Source of the DNA: Isoetes taiwanensis
Lineage: Eukaryota; Streptophyta; Lycopodiopsida; Isoetales; Isoetaceae
Direction: 5' to 3'
Length of the DNA stretch: 64,000 bases
NCBI GenBank assembly: GCA_021234155.1
Contig: JAJEKV010000162.1
Location: forward strand, 814,170-878,169
How positions within the stretch are numbered: position 1 is the first letter of the stretch; each line of letters starts with the position of its first letter. Shown one piece after another: positions 23,278-34,009 of the stretch. The notes under the pieces were generated by a model. The model was not told the DNA's origin. It saw only the letters and a list, made by a program, of their open reading frames with translations, and did not search any database. The translations under genes were made by a program, and so were the position numbers.

Positions 23278-23799
23278 TGTTACGATTCTAACCTAAAATC
23301 CAGACATCAAGGGTGAAGCCAGTCAATGTAGAGAGACCAAGGGATCTGTATGCCAGGTGATCTGTGTGATCAGTCTGAGTTAAGTTTTGTGCACTCAGAG
23401 GGTGCCAAATATTAAAGGTTTACAGAAGAATGGTATTAGGAAGGTCAATGCCCTAATACGTTATTAGGATGGTAAATGCCTTAATACAGCCGTATGTATT
23501 GGGAGTCATGCTCCCAATCATACGCTGCCTTTGTGTGTCATCTTTGGCCCAAAAAGGTGAAAGCCAAAGGCAGAAGGAGGAGGTAAAGGGGGAACTAGAT
23601 CTATTTAAAGAGGGGCTTTTATAGAGGAAGGGACATCGCATTCAAGGAGCTTTTCCTCTTGCTATGCCATGTGGTAGTTCCCAGCTCGGTGGGTGATTCA
23701 TTGGTTGGATCTACGGTTGGAAGGCGAAAACTTCACCTTTCCTTGCAGTCAGCTAGGTTCTGTGTGGACTTAGTGAGATTTCACTTGCAATTCGTAACA
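23278..23799 (+). repeat. Right (3') LTR of the chromovirus
   Basis: 522 bp, starting TGTTACGATTCTAACC and ending AATTCGTAACA, then the ATATA duplication. It differs from the left copy by scattered substitutions and small indels. Confidence 0.93.
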
Positions 23800-24160
23800 A
23801 TATAGGGGGTTGCATTAAGATATTTCACCTAACTTCCGAAATGATGACGAATTTTTAGAATATTGCTTTTTTTTTTATTAGAACGATGCAAAATTTTGGG
23901 AATCGTGTAGGTAGGTGAGCTGGCAGGCGTTGTGTCAATTAAGACACGAAAGAGTCATTCAATGCGGTGTTCTGGAAAAGCGCCTTCATAATAGGCGGTG
24001 TTGCAAGTTAAGCCGGGTGTTGCAAATCTGCTTCTCCTAGATTCATCTCAGGACACTCAGAATGGTCGGAACGAGGCGCAGATATAGATTCACAATGACC
24101 AAAATGCAGTCCCATGTTTGTGAGCCAATCGTAGCCCATGCGAATCAGTTGTAGCTGAAG

Positions 24161-24565
24161 GTGCAAAACGTGATAAACCAGCATGGAACGGAAGAGATCA
24201 GTGCCCAAGTCACGAAGCTCCTCCATGGGGAAGGGTTGGCACGGGTAAACAATGACAAAGATCATCTCAGTAGGTTGGAGCTGGAGTCCTGCCTCATATC
24301 ACTGAAACGCCATATTTACAGGGCAAAGGCACTGAAGAGGTTGCTAAAAATGGAGGACGTTTGGATGCACAACACGTCCAGACCGTTATATAAAAAGCTT
24401 TATAAGAAGCAGAAAAGGCAGCGTGAAGCTTTGGCAACCAAGCTCGTCGTCAACACTACTCACTCTGTCCAAGACTTGGATGACTGGCTGGATCTGTATA
24501 GCCGAAATAGCATTGATGAGTTCGATCTGGGGGATCTTATTCAGGTTGAACTGGGCATTGACTGA
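24161..24565 (+). CDS. Orphan open frame or terminal exon, unrecognised
   Basis: A 134-codon frame is open from 24161 to a TGA at 24563-24565. The upstream in-frame TAG (24152-24154), the absence of an early ATG and the AG just before GTG at 24161 suggest a terminal exon; the frame itself starts with GTG. The product is hydrophilic: a helical basic segment (LKRHIYRAKALKRLLKMED, then LYKKLYKKQKRQREALATK) precedes an acidic C-terminus (DLDDWLDLY ... DEFDLGDLIQVELGID). No family is recognised. It is open and compositionally protein-like, unlike the broken neighbours, but it could be a surviving exon of a lost gene or part of an unrecognised element. Confidence 0.4.
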   Translation: MQNVINQHGTEEISAQVTKLLHGEGLARVNNDKDHLSRLELESCLISLKRHIYRAKALKRLLKMEDVWMHNTSRPLYKKLYKKQKRQREALATKLVVNTTHSVQDLDDWLDLYSRNSIDEFDLGDLIQVELGID

Positions 24566-24739
24566 AATTTCGCTCTCTAATATTATCTATTATTTATTAT
24601 GTATGTAAGTCGTATTTAATTAAAGTGGGACAAATCTCGAATTTTGGGACTCGGACTGAAAATGGGACTCATGCAAAAAAAAAGTAAGTTGCCATTGAAT
24701 CATTAATAGATTTTTCTTTGATAAAATAAGAATAACATT

Positions 24740-25080
24740 TCTATATGACAATCCGAGAAAATGAAGGGTGGTGGTGGAGAAAGAAGAGTAGGAAGGAAGG
24801 GGAGACAGGAGGTAGGGAGGGAGGGGAAAGGCAAAGGAGCACGAGGAAGTCAAAAGGGCAAAGGGGAGAGGTCGAAAGCAAATTGGGAGGGAGGGGGGGG
24901 GAAGGGGGGGAAGGGGTAAGGGCAAAGGGGAGGGGAGGGGAGGGGCAGGACATGGGGAAGAGGAGGAGGGGCAAAGGGGGAGAGCAAAGAGGCAAAAGGG
25001 GCAAAGGGCTGGGATATGGGGAGGGGCAAAAGGGGGAACATGACAAAAGAAGGGAGGGAGGAGGGGTTTATGGCTAAACA
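24740..25080 (+). repeat. Purine-rich (G/A) tract
   Basis: About 330 bp of almost pure G and A on the plus strand, with many GGGG and GGGAGGG runs (densest at 24880-24960). G-quadruplex or triplex formation is plausible. Frames on both strands through it are low complexity and not genes. It is followed by an AT-only stretch with repeated ATTAATTAAA at 25085-25185. Confidence 0.85.
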
Positions 25081-25189
25081 ACCATTCGACAATTAATAAA
25101 TATAATTAATTAAATAATATAATTAAATCACTTAATAATATAATTAATTGATTGATTAATTAAACAATAAATAATTAAACAAAGAGAAG

Positions 25190-26460
25190 TTTTTTCTCGC
25201 CTCACGAGGCGAGAATGGGCAGGATTCTTAAAACAATACGTTTTTAAATGTTCCAGGGGCATTTGAGGGGCGTATCATTTACATGGACCGCCTATCCTCT
25301 GATAATACCGCCAACGGATGTGGCAGAACACAAGGTAGAAGCGGATGTGGTAGAACACAAGGCAGAACACAAGGTAGAACAAGGCAGAAAAATGGAAAAG
25401 CGACATGATTTTAAACAAGATGGGTTGGCCGATTTTCTTGCAGATCCATCTCGGCTGCTTTAGAAGAATCTCGACTTGCCAGAGTAGCTGCAGCTGCATC
25501 CATGGCTCCGCCGGTCCCATCTTGGTAAGTAAACAAATCTGCAATGAGCAGAGATTCCAGTCCAGCATAAGATTTTGAGAGGAATTCTTTTGTAAATGAT
25601 TACCTTTTTGGAAAGGGAAATTTTCGATATATTTTTTACATTTCTGCCTCTTAATTTCTTGATCGCAGAGATGGTTCCACCATTTCGGCTTTCGGGTTGA
25701 GAGTTGAAGGCGGCATAGCTATAGCTGAGAGCATCCAACAAGGTAATAAGTTGGTAAATCAAGCAACTAGGTTAACTGCAAACAGCAAGAACGCACCTCA
25801 AATCGCCTTCTTCACGCGGAGTCAACAGGGAACAAAGCTCTGGCTATGGCGGACAACACCAGATCTCCCGAGTGGTTTTCATTTTTCCTTTGACACAAAA
25901 GCTCTGCTGCCGTAAATTTGTCTTCATGTTTTATCTGTGGGCTTTTCAGTCCACTCCAGCACCACAAGCAGCATGAGCAGAGCCGCCCCATTTTGTAGGC
26001 CCTAACTCGCCCACTTCTGCCTCATAAAACCAGAACTATTTAACAGCTTGGAGGCGCCATAGTAAAGCTCAAAAGTTTACTTCGGAAGCGCAAAGGGAGC
26101 AGAAGTCATAACTGGATTACCTCTTCGATGTTAGCGGCGCAAACGACAAGTTTGATCTCAAGAACAAGTTTAAGAGAATGTGTAAGTCTCAATTCTGCTT
26201 CTGATGCATTCAGTCTGATTTGCCCTGTTTGAATGGAAGAAAACTATGCATTAAATCCACCGCTTTCTCAAACTGCGTTGAATCTCTCGCATTGCCTAGA
26301 TCCTTCAAGAGGATCTAGGCAATAAAGGAGCAGACGGTAGAAAAGGATAGTGCTGCAACAAGCAAAAAAAATGACGAAGATTATGATGTAGATCTTTGAC
26401 TGTCTTCATGCTAAATTATTTATTATTTACTACAATGTACCACCAATATTGATGTACCGA
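25190..26460. other. Unrecognised, possibly decayed exons; hairpin
   Basis: The frames at 25248-25463 (a short repeated AEHKVE motif) and 25665-25915 (VEGGIAIAESIQQGN, then SRSQQG-like text) show no family I know. A small dyad CTCGCCT/AGGCGAG lies at about 25197-25213. A clear hairpin lies at 26291-26323: ATTGCCTAGATCC pairs with GGATCTAGGCAAT around a 7 nt loop. Confidence 0.4.
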
Positions 26461-26709
26461 GTTTTATTAAAAAAATATAATTATTCTTTCTTTCCTATTT
26501 CGGTGCTTTTTATTTCTTAAGTTCAGTCTTTTCAAAGTCATGTCTAAATTTTGCCTTTTTTTCAATATTCTTTCCACAAGTACAAAGTTGTCACCTAATG
26601 ATGGCCTTAAATGCAAGGTAAAAAAAAAAAACCTCTTGAAATTCTCAACAACTTTCAAAAAAGGCCAATTTCAGAAACGTGGTGTTTTTTAAAGGGGAAT
26701 CTTCGAAAC

Positions 26710-26729
26710 GGGAGTGCTGCAACACTCCC
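26710..26729. repeat. Short hairpin GGGAGTG/CACTCCC
   Basis: Seven-base arms around the loop CTGCAA. It has no adjoining gene for which it could be a terminator and is recorded as a structural motif only. Confidence 0.6.
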
Positions 26730-26860
26730 ATTTAATTTGCAACAGTGTTAACATTCTTGGTATATGTTAAGAAGTTATGGTAGCCAAGTAAACAAATATT
26801 TCTCACTTGCAATAGTTTAGCAATGCGATAATGAGCTACTAGCTTTTAAAATCACCGAAA

Positions 26861-26890
26861 CTAGAAATGCGTGCCCGACGATGCCGAGCA
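26861..26890 (-). mobile_element. Helitron-type 3' end (degenerate hairpin + CTAG)
   Basis: On the minus strand the order is imperfect hairpin (26873-26889, GCTCGGC/GTCGGGC arms), then about eight bases, then CTAG followed by T (plus-strand ACTAG at 26860-26864). That is the layout of a Helitron 3' terminus. The element body would extend to higher coordinates. The matching 5' end was not found. Confidence 0.55.
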
Positions 26891-27174
26891 TTAGTGGTGG
26901 ATGTGCGGAATGGGTGACTAATATAGTTTGCAGGTGGAACACAAAGGTATAAATATATTCGTTTTTGTAAATGTCCTGGAGTTCCAAGTGTGAAAGTTTG
27001 GGGTTTAGGCATCAGCCTAGGTAGGAAAAACAAAAAGTATAGTGTGGAATATAATGGGCGGATGTAATAGAGTGCATATAGTTTACCATGTTGGTTAAGG
27101 GTTTGTCATGGTTTAGGCTTTTGTGGACATATTTTTTTACTTCTTGTACTTTTGCCATTAAATTTCTAACATTT

Positions 27175-27204
27175 CATGCAATGTGTGCCCAGCAATGCTG
27201 GGCA
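27175..27204 (-). mobile_element. Second, altered Helitron-type 3' end
   Basis: A perfect hairpin GCCCAGC-AAT-GCTGGGC lies at 27187-27203. At the place where the other copies have CTAG this one has CATG (27175-27178). The next ~60 bases resemble those after the 26861 copy (GTGGAAT ... AGTTT-GCAGGTG), so the two ends are relatives ~314 bp apart, perhaps a nested or partly duplicated element. Confidence 0.5.
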
Positions 27205-27889
27205 TGAGTCATAACTTGTGGAATAGATCTAGGGTCTTAAGTTTCGCAGGTGCAATAGAATGTTATACATATGTGGATTGAATGGACTAGCGAGGGATAC
27301 CCGAAAGGGCGGGGTTTTTTTATCCCGATGAGAAGTTGTCGCCATTGTCCTCTCTCTTGCCTTTGCATATTTTCTTATTTCATTTATGGGGTAGCTAGAC
27401 ATTGTTCCTATGGTCAGTTCCCCATTCAAATTTTTCCACACATTATATACTGCTACTGTGATGAATGACAAGCCTATCTATCTATCGGCCGGTTTTGGTG
27501 TTCTTTGCGAGTCCCTTACCAGAATTGCAAATATTAGGGAGAGGCAGTAGCGTGCAAATGCTTTCATTTTTTGGAACCTGATTTCAACCCTTCAAAAACT
27601 CTACTAATTTTCGAATGGGTGATGTAATAGACATGTAATCTGAGCCCCCGCAAGCAATACCATGGAGCTCTAGAAATATTTGCAATAGCTCTTTTCTACT
27701 TCGGCTCTTTTCTATTTCGTCTACTTCGGCTATAGGAAGACCTGGCAGATCTTCATACTTCCGCCATATTCTACTTCAGCCATACTTCCCATTCCCGCAG
27801 CTCGTTTTGCTGCTTCATCCTCTAATTTTTGCCATGGCTTCTCCAATGCACTGGCCTATATGTAGTAATCCATAACCATTGGCCCTGCA

Positions 27890-28453
27890 TTGCAATGGTC
27901 GCAGAGTTTTGGAGGTTCTCTTCTTGAGTTAAGGACACTGGTAATGAAAGTTTTGGGGCAAGGAACAAGTAGCAGCCCATGCGAGCGCAATTGGATTTTG
28001 TATGCAAACATTGTCACTAAGAAAAGGAATAAACTTCTTTCCTCTAACGCTGAGAAACTAGTTTTCATTCATACTAATCTTCGCTTGCTTGAGAATTTGT
28101 AAAAGAGTGTAGGTGAAATGCTTGAAGGATATTATGATAAAATTGACCTTGAATAAAATGAAGAGAGGCTACTAGTTGTGGAAGAGAGGGTGAATTATGT
28201 ATTGCAAAGTGTCACGCCAATTCGGCCTGCTCTCTTATTGGAAACGGATCCTTTGTCTGAGGGAGAGGATGGTGAAGAAGATAGTACGCATATTGAAGAG
28301 GTAGATTCTCTTGTTCATGATGATAATCAATATCCTGTTCATGACGATCCGGAATATGAATCTCCAATCGAAGATAATGTTAATGAAAATGTGGATGAGG
28401 ATTCGCCAAATCCGGTGCCAAGAAGAACACGAAGCATTAGAGATCTAATTTGA
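27890..28453 (+). pseudogene. hAT transposase C-terminal remnant
   Basis: The frame at 27890-28102 ends with the hAT dimerisation region: ELRTLVMKVLGQGTSSSPCE, RNWILYANIVTKKRNKL, AEKLVFIHTNLRLLENL. This is close to the well-known plant hAT signature CERNWS-HSKKRNRL-LVFVHxNLRLL. After a TAA (28100) and another TAA (28154) the same frame goes on to 28453 with EERVNYVLQSVTP and a long acidic tail (EGEDGEEDSTHIEEVDSL ...) ending RRTRSIRDLI. The catalytic core upstream is missing, so this is only the 3' end of an old element. The acidic tail resembles Ty1/copia linker sequence but lies in frame with the hAT part, so I treat it as the hAT tail. Confidence 0.8.
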
Positions 28454-30640
28454 AGAATTGAAGGGTAAGCATTTAGAATTTTAGATTTGAGATTTTAATA
28501 CATTTTAGAACTCAAATTTTAGATTTGTCACTTTAGATTCAAAATTTGCAATGTGAGCTCTCTAATTTTAGATTTTCTTTTCAATCTTGCAGGAACATAC
28601 AGTTTGACGTTTATGGTAATAAACATCTTTTTCTTTATGCTATTATGGACAACCATCTCTTTCTTTATCTCATTATAGTTTTGCTTACTATTTCGTACTC
28701 AATGTGGCAATTTAACACTAGAGTTGTTACTTGAACTATTCTGGGTTCATCCACCAGAATCGGTCCAGCATACCTTCTGCCATTTAAACTCAGATATCTA
28801 ACAAGAGAAATTTCCATTTCATAAGATACCATCCTTGGAATCTTCACTTGATTATGGCGATGGAGAATCTCATGGCCAATAGATTTACTGATATGTTGTG
28901 GTGATTGCCCAAATCTTATAGAATTCAGCAGTTTCTACGCCAGGCCAAAACTGCATTTTCTAAACTTTCTAGCATAAAGGGGTCCAAATATTTTTAAAAT
29001 TGAAAGTAATTGATGCTTTATGATAAAAGATGTTGATTTGCATATTTTCATGTTTTGTTGCTATTAGAGGCATTACATGAAGTCGACAAACCATATTTAG
29101 CTAAAAAAAACTGTTTGAGGTTGTGAATTGTTTCTCTTTTACTATAATAAGTTTTGATGTAAGACTTGTGGCCATAAGTTGGCAACTCTAAGAGCTATAA
29201 TCCAATAATTTTTTGAAGTGCCCATAAGTCGTGTTGATCTCAATTTTCATGAAAGAAAATTCGACACAGATTCCGGACAAAAATAGAACTAAAATGGTTT
29301 AACTAAACTTGTATATAATCTTTCTAAGGGCAATAATTGATGCACCCCATACATTCCACTTATATCTACATAATAAAGAATTTTATCAACTTAAATATGG
29401 TGAATAACCATGTATTCTTTATATTTAGAAGTGGTTGTCAGTACACAAAACTGGAGTTTAATTAAGGTAATAGTACAAAAAACTCATCTTTTATGATAAG
29501 CAACATTTTTTTTATGAATGTGATCCTTCCTTGGCAACATAGACCTTGAATTTCATGTTAAAAGTAACATATTATGTCAAAGATTTGATTAAAATAGAAA
29601 TGGACCATTTCTAGTTTGTACTTAGGCTTGCCATATTTTAAAGCAAGATAACATTCATTTTCAACTCATGGTTGACGAAACATGTGATAGAAGTTTGTAT
29701 CGTCTTAGTGCAAAATACACGATGAAATCTTCATATTTTTTACCTTCATAAACTTAGGACACGTGTTTGCTATTTAGGAGTTCCTATTTTAGGTATAATA
29801 ATAGAAATAGTAACTTTAACTTGTCTTTCATGATAGACTATAGTTTTTATGGATCTAAACTTCATTCGCAACATAGATCTCCAATTTGATGTTAAAAATA
29901 GCATACTACTATATGTAAGACTTTAATATAAATAGGCACAGACCATTATGGTCCACAATTAGACAAATTGGGTATAGAAGTAAATCTCTCTAAGTATCAT
30001 TATCAATTCTATTTATTATTCATTTGTCACTTATACAATGATATGGTGATTTTCTACCTTCTCCAACATAATATTTGGAAGGGTGAGTGGAGATCATATA
30101 GGTTCAATTTGCTTGTGCTTTAACATTATCAGTAAATAAGGCAATTCTGGCAATCAACTAATTTTTTCATAGAATACTATACATGGAATCTATATATTCT
30201 TAGGGCGAGTTTAAAACCAATTAAGATGAGGATGTTCTGGCTTTTTGAATGATCCTAAGCCATGTGGACCAGCAATAGAAAATAGACACAGCAATCTACT
30301 TTTATTTTTCATAGTTATAGCTTTTTATATTTGTTCTTCATTCTTTTGCATTAATTCCATAACTTGAGAAATTTGAAAATACAAGTTTTGAGTTCACCAT
30401 TCAATGCATAGGTTTATAAAATCCATAGAACACGTAATCTAACAGATAACTTAGAATAGACACTAGAAAGTTTACTCTAAACCTCAAGATCATCAGCATT
30501 GATTATTTTTAAGGAATGGAGTAGTTCATGAGGTGCTTATATCTCGCAATTGAAACTGAAATCGATTAACATGAGGGAGTTCTTACTTTTTTAAAAGAAG
30601 GTGGACCAAAAATGGTCCCATGAAAACAAACATTTCTTGA
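28454..30640. other. AT-rich stretch without recognisable genes
   Basis: Frames are short (the longest are about 60 residues) and no motif is recognised. The minus-strand frame at 28665-28847 is open but unassigned. The base composition is strongly A/T; the stretch may hold further old element bodies linked to the Helitron-type ends on its left. Confidence 0.4.
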
Positions 30641-30648
30641 TTTCTTGT

Positions 30649-31240
30649 GAACAATGGACCCAAAAATACTTTCTGATTTTTTTATTTTTTAATGGAAACC
30701 CTTCCGAGATTCAATTCTGGAGACCCGTGTGGGTTTCTAGGAAATTTGCAAGGGTTTCCATGTGAAGCCCGGAAGGATATCCATAAAAAAGAATTATAAC
30801 CCTCATCGGGCAGAGATAGTGTGAGCGCTTTGGATCGTTAATCGCCAGAATTGCTACATGCAAACTATAAAACTAAGAAAAGAATTTTTTTTTTTTTTTT
30901 TTTTTTTTGAGGAAACGGCAGAGATTGTATTACTGTATAGGAAAATTACATTGATCATACAAAAAACCCTGAGAAAAAGAATTTTTTTTGCTTTTCAAAT
31001 GGTTCGTCAAACCTGCAACTTTCATTGAATTACCAGTGTTTATGAATAGTGGATGTCGTGGACCCAAAAATACTCTCTTTTCCCCTTTTTTTCCTTTTAT
31101 GGAAACCCTCCAAAGATTAAATTTTGGAAACCCTTCTGGGTTTCTAGGAAATTTGGAAGGGTTTCCATGTGAAGCCCAGAAGGGATTCCATAAAAAAGAA
31201 TTATAACCCTCATCGAGCGGAGATAGTGTGAGTCTTTCGA
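30649..31240. repeat. Two ~190 bp direct repeats, ~395 bp apart
   Basis: A block running from TGGACCCAAAAATACT through TTCTAGGAAATTTG, AAGGGTTTCCATGTGAAGCC and AATTATAACCCTCATCG to GAGATAGTGTGAG occurs at 30655-30833 and again at 31056-31233. The copies differ by scattered substitutions and small indels. They flank the poly-T insertion at 30884. They could be the ends of a small element or a local duplication. Confidence 0.8.
30884..30971 (-). mobile_element. Short LINE-type 3' tail (poly-T start)
   Basis: A run of about 24 T's followed by GAGGAAACGGCAGAGATTG looks like the reverse complement of a polyadenylated retroposon end. A near-identical AGAAAA(A)GAATTTTTT flank is present on both sides (30876-30887 and 30972-30985), consistent with a target duplication around a very short insertion. 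No coding sequence remains. Confidence 0.5.
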
Positions 31241-31249
31241 GCATCTCCT

Positions 31250-32009
31250 TAAGGATTTTCCTATAAGCAATATTCCCTTATGATTTTTCCCTTTTTAAGG
31301 ACTTTTCTATGAAGAAAATATTGTGGCACAGAAATTATAGCCGAAGCATTTGGGGCTTTTGGTTTTTACGGCTAAACTTTTGCTTATGCTCTGATACTGC
31401 ATTGTTCGTGGCTATACAACAGATGGTTTATGCACAGAGATAAGTTCCAGGCTATGAAAAAGTAGATTAGCATTGGATATGCCCAAAAATAACTAATGAA
31501 GGCTGCTACAGAATCCGATATGTGAAAATAGCTTTATTTGCCATGAGTTGTATAAAGCTTTGAATACATAGTTTCTACTTGTAAAAATGGCCTAAGCTTG
31601 TTGCTTGCAAAAAGGGCTTGTGCATGTTGCCTAAATCGAGCTGCAAATGTGGCATTTGCAAAATCGTTTTTGCAAAAGAGGCATTTACAAAATCGTTTTG
31701 TGTGCTCAACTGATGTACTTGGCCTCATGCTGTAAGGCATAGATTGTTATCTGGGATTTTTCTCTGCTCTTTGTTGGCGCCTAAACGGCCTGCAGCATTA
31801 CATTTGTTCCTTAGCAAAAAATACAAGGATCAACTGCAGGATCATAATATGGGTGCTTGGATCTTTGTGTTTTGAACTGTTGGCATCATTGGGATTTAGT
31901 AGCTGGTTCTACAATGTCTAGAGAGATCTTCCAACAAAGAAATTTGAAGGATACTATTATGGCAAGGACCAAATGTTGATGATTCAAAATAAGATGCTGT
32001 GACAGATGA
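31250..32009. other. No recognisable gene
   Basis: Short repeats of TTGCAAAAAG/CATTTGCAAAATCG occur at 31600-31700. No family was identified on either strand. The LINE inserted at the right edge of this stretch. Confidence 0.35.
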
Positions 32010-32025
32010 GCTTCCAAAGTTTGTG

Positions 32026-33178
32026 ACACTCAAACCTGTTCTTCCATGGAGTTTATTTTATGAGTTGCGGCCTTATCATAATGCTTCTCCATTCTTAAAG
32101 GGATTGTTAGATTCCTGGCACACAGTCAAAACTTTATTTCACATCAGTCCAACTGCTTGGTATGCAGTTGATCGCACCTTTGTTGGTGGATCCCTCTCGT
32201 AGACAATCAACCACTTTGCTTTACAAAGGCACCCATTGACTCAAAGACGTTGCAAAAGTGCTTTGAATCTTAACTATTGCAGATGGTATGACTCGAGCCG
32301 ATTCTTTGACATGGGAGGCTTTTCGCTTAAAGTTTCTATTGGGGCGATGGGATAGAGTTCTTTTGGCAAAAGTTGCTGATTTTCTACAGCCTATTCTGCC
32401 ACAACAAGAAGATATTTTGGTATGGGTTTGTCATGAAGAAATTAAGGAGTGCAAACTTGTGAACTCTATGTATCGCTTGTTGCCCGATCTTGATATTCTT
32501 CCTCCGCCTAATAAGTGGTCTCTTCAACTTCCTCCTCCTCAATGGCGTAAGGTGTGGTCTTGGGCATGGGACAAGCTACTTCATCCTAAAGTGGCGCTTC
32601 TTTGGTGGCGATTCTTCATAGGTGTCTGCGGGTTAATATGCTTGTCCATAAGTTTAACCCTAGAATATCAAATCGTGTCCAAAGATGCAAGCGTGGATCT
32701 GAGACCATTGAGCATTGCTTTTTCATGTGTGAACACCTTAGGCATGTATGGGGCCGGTTGTTTTCCCTTTTCAGGTTTCACTAACAAGTCAACAACCGCT
32801 TTTGGCAATTTACCCAAGTACACGGACGAGTTACAAGGCCGGGCTTTTCATCTAGCGGCCAGGATGGTTGCTTTGGACTATCTGGAAAAAGACGAAGATT
32901 GGTAATCTTCAAAGGTCTGGATGTGGCAGATAATCGTGTTCTCCAAGAAGCTCAAGGTTACATTGTAAAGTCGTATCATTGTTCTTCACTTGCCCCTCGC
33001 AAGAGGCGATTGATTTTTGAGGAGTATTTGGATGTGCACTCTTATGCTTAGGCAGGTTGCTTCACTCGGTGGGTCTCTGCTTATCCGCTGAGATTTTATT
33101 CCTGTCTCTGCATTTATACTTGTATTTGACTCTTTGATTGAATAAAGTCTGACGTCCTTCAAAAAAAAAAAAAAAAAA
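32026..33178 (+). mobile_element. 5'-truncated LINE with poly-A tail and 16 bp target duplication
   Basis: The insertion is bounded by a perfect duplication GCTTCCAAAGTTTGTG at 32010-32025 and 33179-33194, and ends in an 18 base poly-A (33161-33178). Only the last part of ORF2 remains. WKPVLPWSLFYELRPYH-like and WYAVDRTFV text precedes a stop at 32200. A frame at 32288-32905 has the zf-RVT-type WRKVWSWAWDKL and HPKVALLWWRFF. A shifted frame gives RVQRCKRGSETIEHCFFMCE and HLRHVWGRLF near 32670-32770. Two frames are needed to read it, so it is dead on arrival or decayed since. The perfect duplication argues for a more recent insertion than the surrounding elements. Confidence 0.92.
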
Positions 33179-33559
33179 GCTTCCAAAGTTTGTGTTATCT
33201 GATCAATACTATAGATTTGTAATATGCTAGGATGGTTGTAGCATGTCTAGACATCGGTTATTTAAAGCCGCCACAAATGTATTTTTAAGTGCTTGGATGC
33301 TTGTAGCATGACTAGGCATATTATGTTTAAAGCAACAAGGTTTACTGCTACATGCAAACTTTGTTTATTAGTTTTTCATTTTATTTTCTTGTAAGAGTCA
33401 CCTTTGGGCAAAAGGATACAATTGGTGATCAGGCTTGGGAAATTAAATACATCTGATTTCACTTACAAATATTCTATGTGTTCTATGACCATGTTCTAAG
33501 AAGGTGATGGTCTTTAAAATAATGATTTGGTGGTTTCAACATCTTTACATGATGTTGTT

Positions 33560-33906
33560 TGAAGATTTAAAGAGTGTGATTGCTTTGCAGACAAGATTTG
33601 CCAATAGTAAGGTTCAGCCAGTTCATCATGGCATGATATTTTAATTCTTCTCATACTATTACTTTTGAGTTGTTTGTCTTATATGGCATTATTTACAGGT
33701 GGTATTTCATCTAAATGACACACACCCAACAATTGGAGTTATAGAGTTAATGTGAATACTTGCTAATGAAGAAAGTTTGGATTGGAAGAAGGCCTGGGAT
33801 ATCACAACTAAGCCGTATTTCTCTCATGATTCACAGCCTGATAAAAGAAAATATGGAAAAGTATCCTGTAGAGCTGTTGGAATATGTGCTTCCAGGATAT
33901 ATGAAG
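33560..33906 (+). pseudogene. Alpha-glucan (starch) phosphorylase fragment
   Basis: Glucan phosphorylase releases glucose-1-phosphate from alpha-1,4-glucans. An exon-like piece starts after ATTTACAG at 33699 and reads VVFHLNDTHPTIGVIELM, a TGA stop, then ILANEESLDWKKAWDITTK; in a shifted frame at about 33835-33905 it continues MEKYPVELLEYVLPGYMK. The NDTHPT motif and the WD-AWDITT block with EKWPVELL-like text are specific to the family. A weak upstream match (IALQTRFANSK) near 33575-33610 may be the preceding exon. The stop and the frame change make it a pseudogene fragment. No other phosphorylase exons are visible nearby. Confidence 0.85.
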
Positions 33907-34009
33907 GTTCTTCCTTTGCATCTCTGGTTTCATTCATAAAATTAGTTAGAGATTGAACCTAATCTCTAATTTGTGGTGGTTAAAATTGGTCAGATTATCT
34001 ATTGGATAA

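Larger units (their letters stand above)
17240..23799 (+). mobile_element. Full-length degenerate Ty3/gypsy chromovirus
   Basis: The element has two similar LTRs (17240-17753 and 23278-23799), each starting TG and ending CA, and is flanked by a perfect 5 bp target duplication, ATATA, at 17235-17239 and 23800-23804. Between them gag, protease, reverse transcriptase, RNase H, integrase and a chromodomain lie in Ty3/gypsy order. Every coding part is broken by frameshifts or stops, so this copy is not autonomous. A smaller DNA transposon sits inside the integrase (21711-22465). The possible primer-binding site directly after the left LTR (17755 onward, TGGTGCTTTCACTGAGAGC) was not matched to a tRNA, and the purine tract before the right LTR (GGTGGGC) is weak. 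Confidence 0.95.

Noticed and set aside
24620-25092. Proline/serine-rich frames opposite the G/A tract
   Set aside because: Low-complexity products of the homopurine tract, open in several frames at once.
28178-28453. Ty1/copia integrase-RT linker (acidic frame ending RRTRSIRDLI)
   Set aside because: The text is copia-like, but it lies in the same frame as, and directly after, a clear hAT dimerisation domain, and no other copia part is near.
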